A stretch of DNA of 64,000 nucleotides from Dichetophora obliterata (taxonomy: Eukaryota; Arthropoda; Insecta; Diptera; Sciomyzidae). The stretch lies in the NCBI GenBank assembly GCA_963920525.1, contig OY986438.1, positions 76,043,836-76,107,835 on the forward strand, given 5' to 3'. Positions 63,863 through 64,000 of the stretch are shown in pieces; position 1 is the stretch's first letter; each line of letters opens with the position of its first letter. The notes below the pieces were generated by a model, which saw nothing but the letters and a program-made list of their open reading frames with translations, was not told the DNA's origin and did no database searches. The position numbers and the translations under genes are program-made.

Positions 63863-64000
63863 TGGCCTTGGCTGGGCCCCTGAAAGTTTCCCTGCCGATT
63901 TTCCCAGTTGTTCCTCCTATAACACTCATCCTGCACATGACCCACCTTGTCACACCACATACAGTGTACCTGTTGCTGTCTCACTTGCAGTTCATTACCA
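63859..64000 (-). CDS. Gag C-terminus, copy 2 (partial)
   Basis: The minus strand encodes the last 46 residues or so of gag, including the third zinc knuckle (CMWCDKVGHVQD, then a Cys), and ends at the TGA overlapping the next ATG. One substitution against copy 1 is visible (QGPSQGQ for QGPRQGQ). The start is outside the window. Confidence 0.85.
   Translation of the reverse strand, partial: GNELQVRQQQVHCMWCDKVGHVQDECYRRNNWENRQGNFQGPSQGQ

Larger units (their letters stand above)
60072..64000 (-). mobile_element. Second copy of the polymerase-less LTR element, cut by the window end
   Basis: It repeats 53086-56986 in the same order and orientation, with scattered substitutions and indels, such as about 28 extra bases near 61093-61131. 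The copy again lacks reverse transcriptase. Its gag start, leader and outer LTR lie beyond the window. Confidence 0.88.

Overview
The window is a repeat-dominated stretch of an AT-rich arthropod genome, most likely a dipteran insect. The copia, BEL/Pao, mariner and Jockey/LOA/I-type elements are all typical of flies, and the copia copy resembles Drosophila copia, down to the internal initiator-tRNA primer site. A tephritid or similar large-genome fly is plausible but not shown by the sequence. I see no bacterial genes, CRISPR arrays, rRNA genes or convincing tRNA genes. The only well-supported host gene is the 5' half of a mitochondrial alanyl-tRNA synthetase (7349-8423, five exons, plus strand). 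A lone THAP-type zinc-finger exon (1932-1999) is a weaker candidate.

Layout. 1-7300 is AT-rich sequence with a 159-bp tandem repeat, a dispersed repeat family, a PIF/Harbinger-type MITE (3358-3799), a decayed hAT-like gene, and an RTE-like LINE split by a 667-bp MITE with a 5-bp target duplication. 7349-8423 is AlaRS-m. It is followed at once by a complete, apparently young BEL/Pao retrotransposon (8641-14726) that itself landed in a small TIR element. 15650-17107 holds a decayed Penelope-like element and the tail of a LOA-type LINE. 17108-27545 is a copia element with matching ATAGA duplications. Its 3' LTR was later hit by a LINE fragment and by a near-complete two-ORF LINE (17737-22232). 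27551-34165 is a minus-strand pile of three LINE remnants plus a deleted Tc1/mariner-like element. 34200-46830 is a second, decayed BEL element split by a LINE, a mariner fragment, a complete mariner with an intact 345-aa transposase (42375-43661) and another LINE. 47345-48043 is a short I-type LINE tail. 49800-52174 is a LOA-type LINE cut by an LTR element. 52175-64000 holds two copies of a gag-carrying, polymerase-less LTR element that share LTRs in tandem.

How the parts work together. This is a nest of mobile elements rather than a pathway. Three translation strategies can be compared in the same window: a UAG stop in a CARYYA readthrough context between in-frame ORFs (LINE at 17737), a UAAUG stop/start overlap (LINE at 49802) and an AUGA gag/pol overlap (LTR element at 52175). 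The most unusual structures are that UAG-CAAUCA junction, an array of six hairpins in the leader of the polymerase-less LTR element, and a mitochondrial synthetase whose 3' exons cannot be found in 55 kb of downstream transposons.
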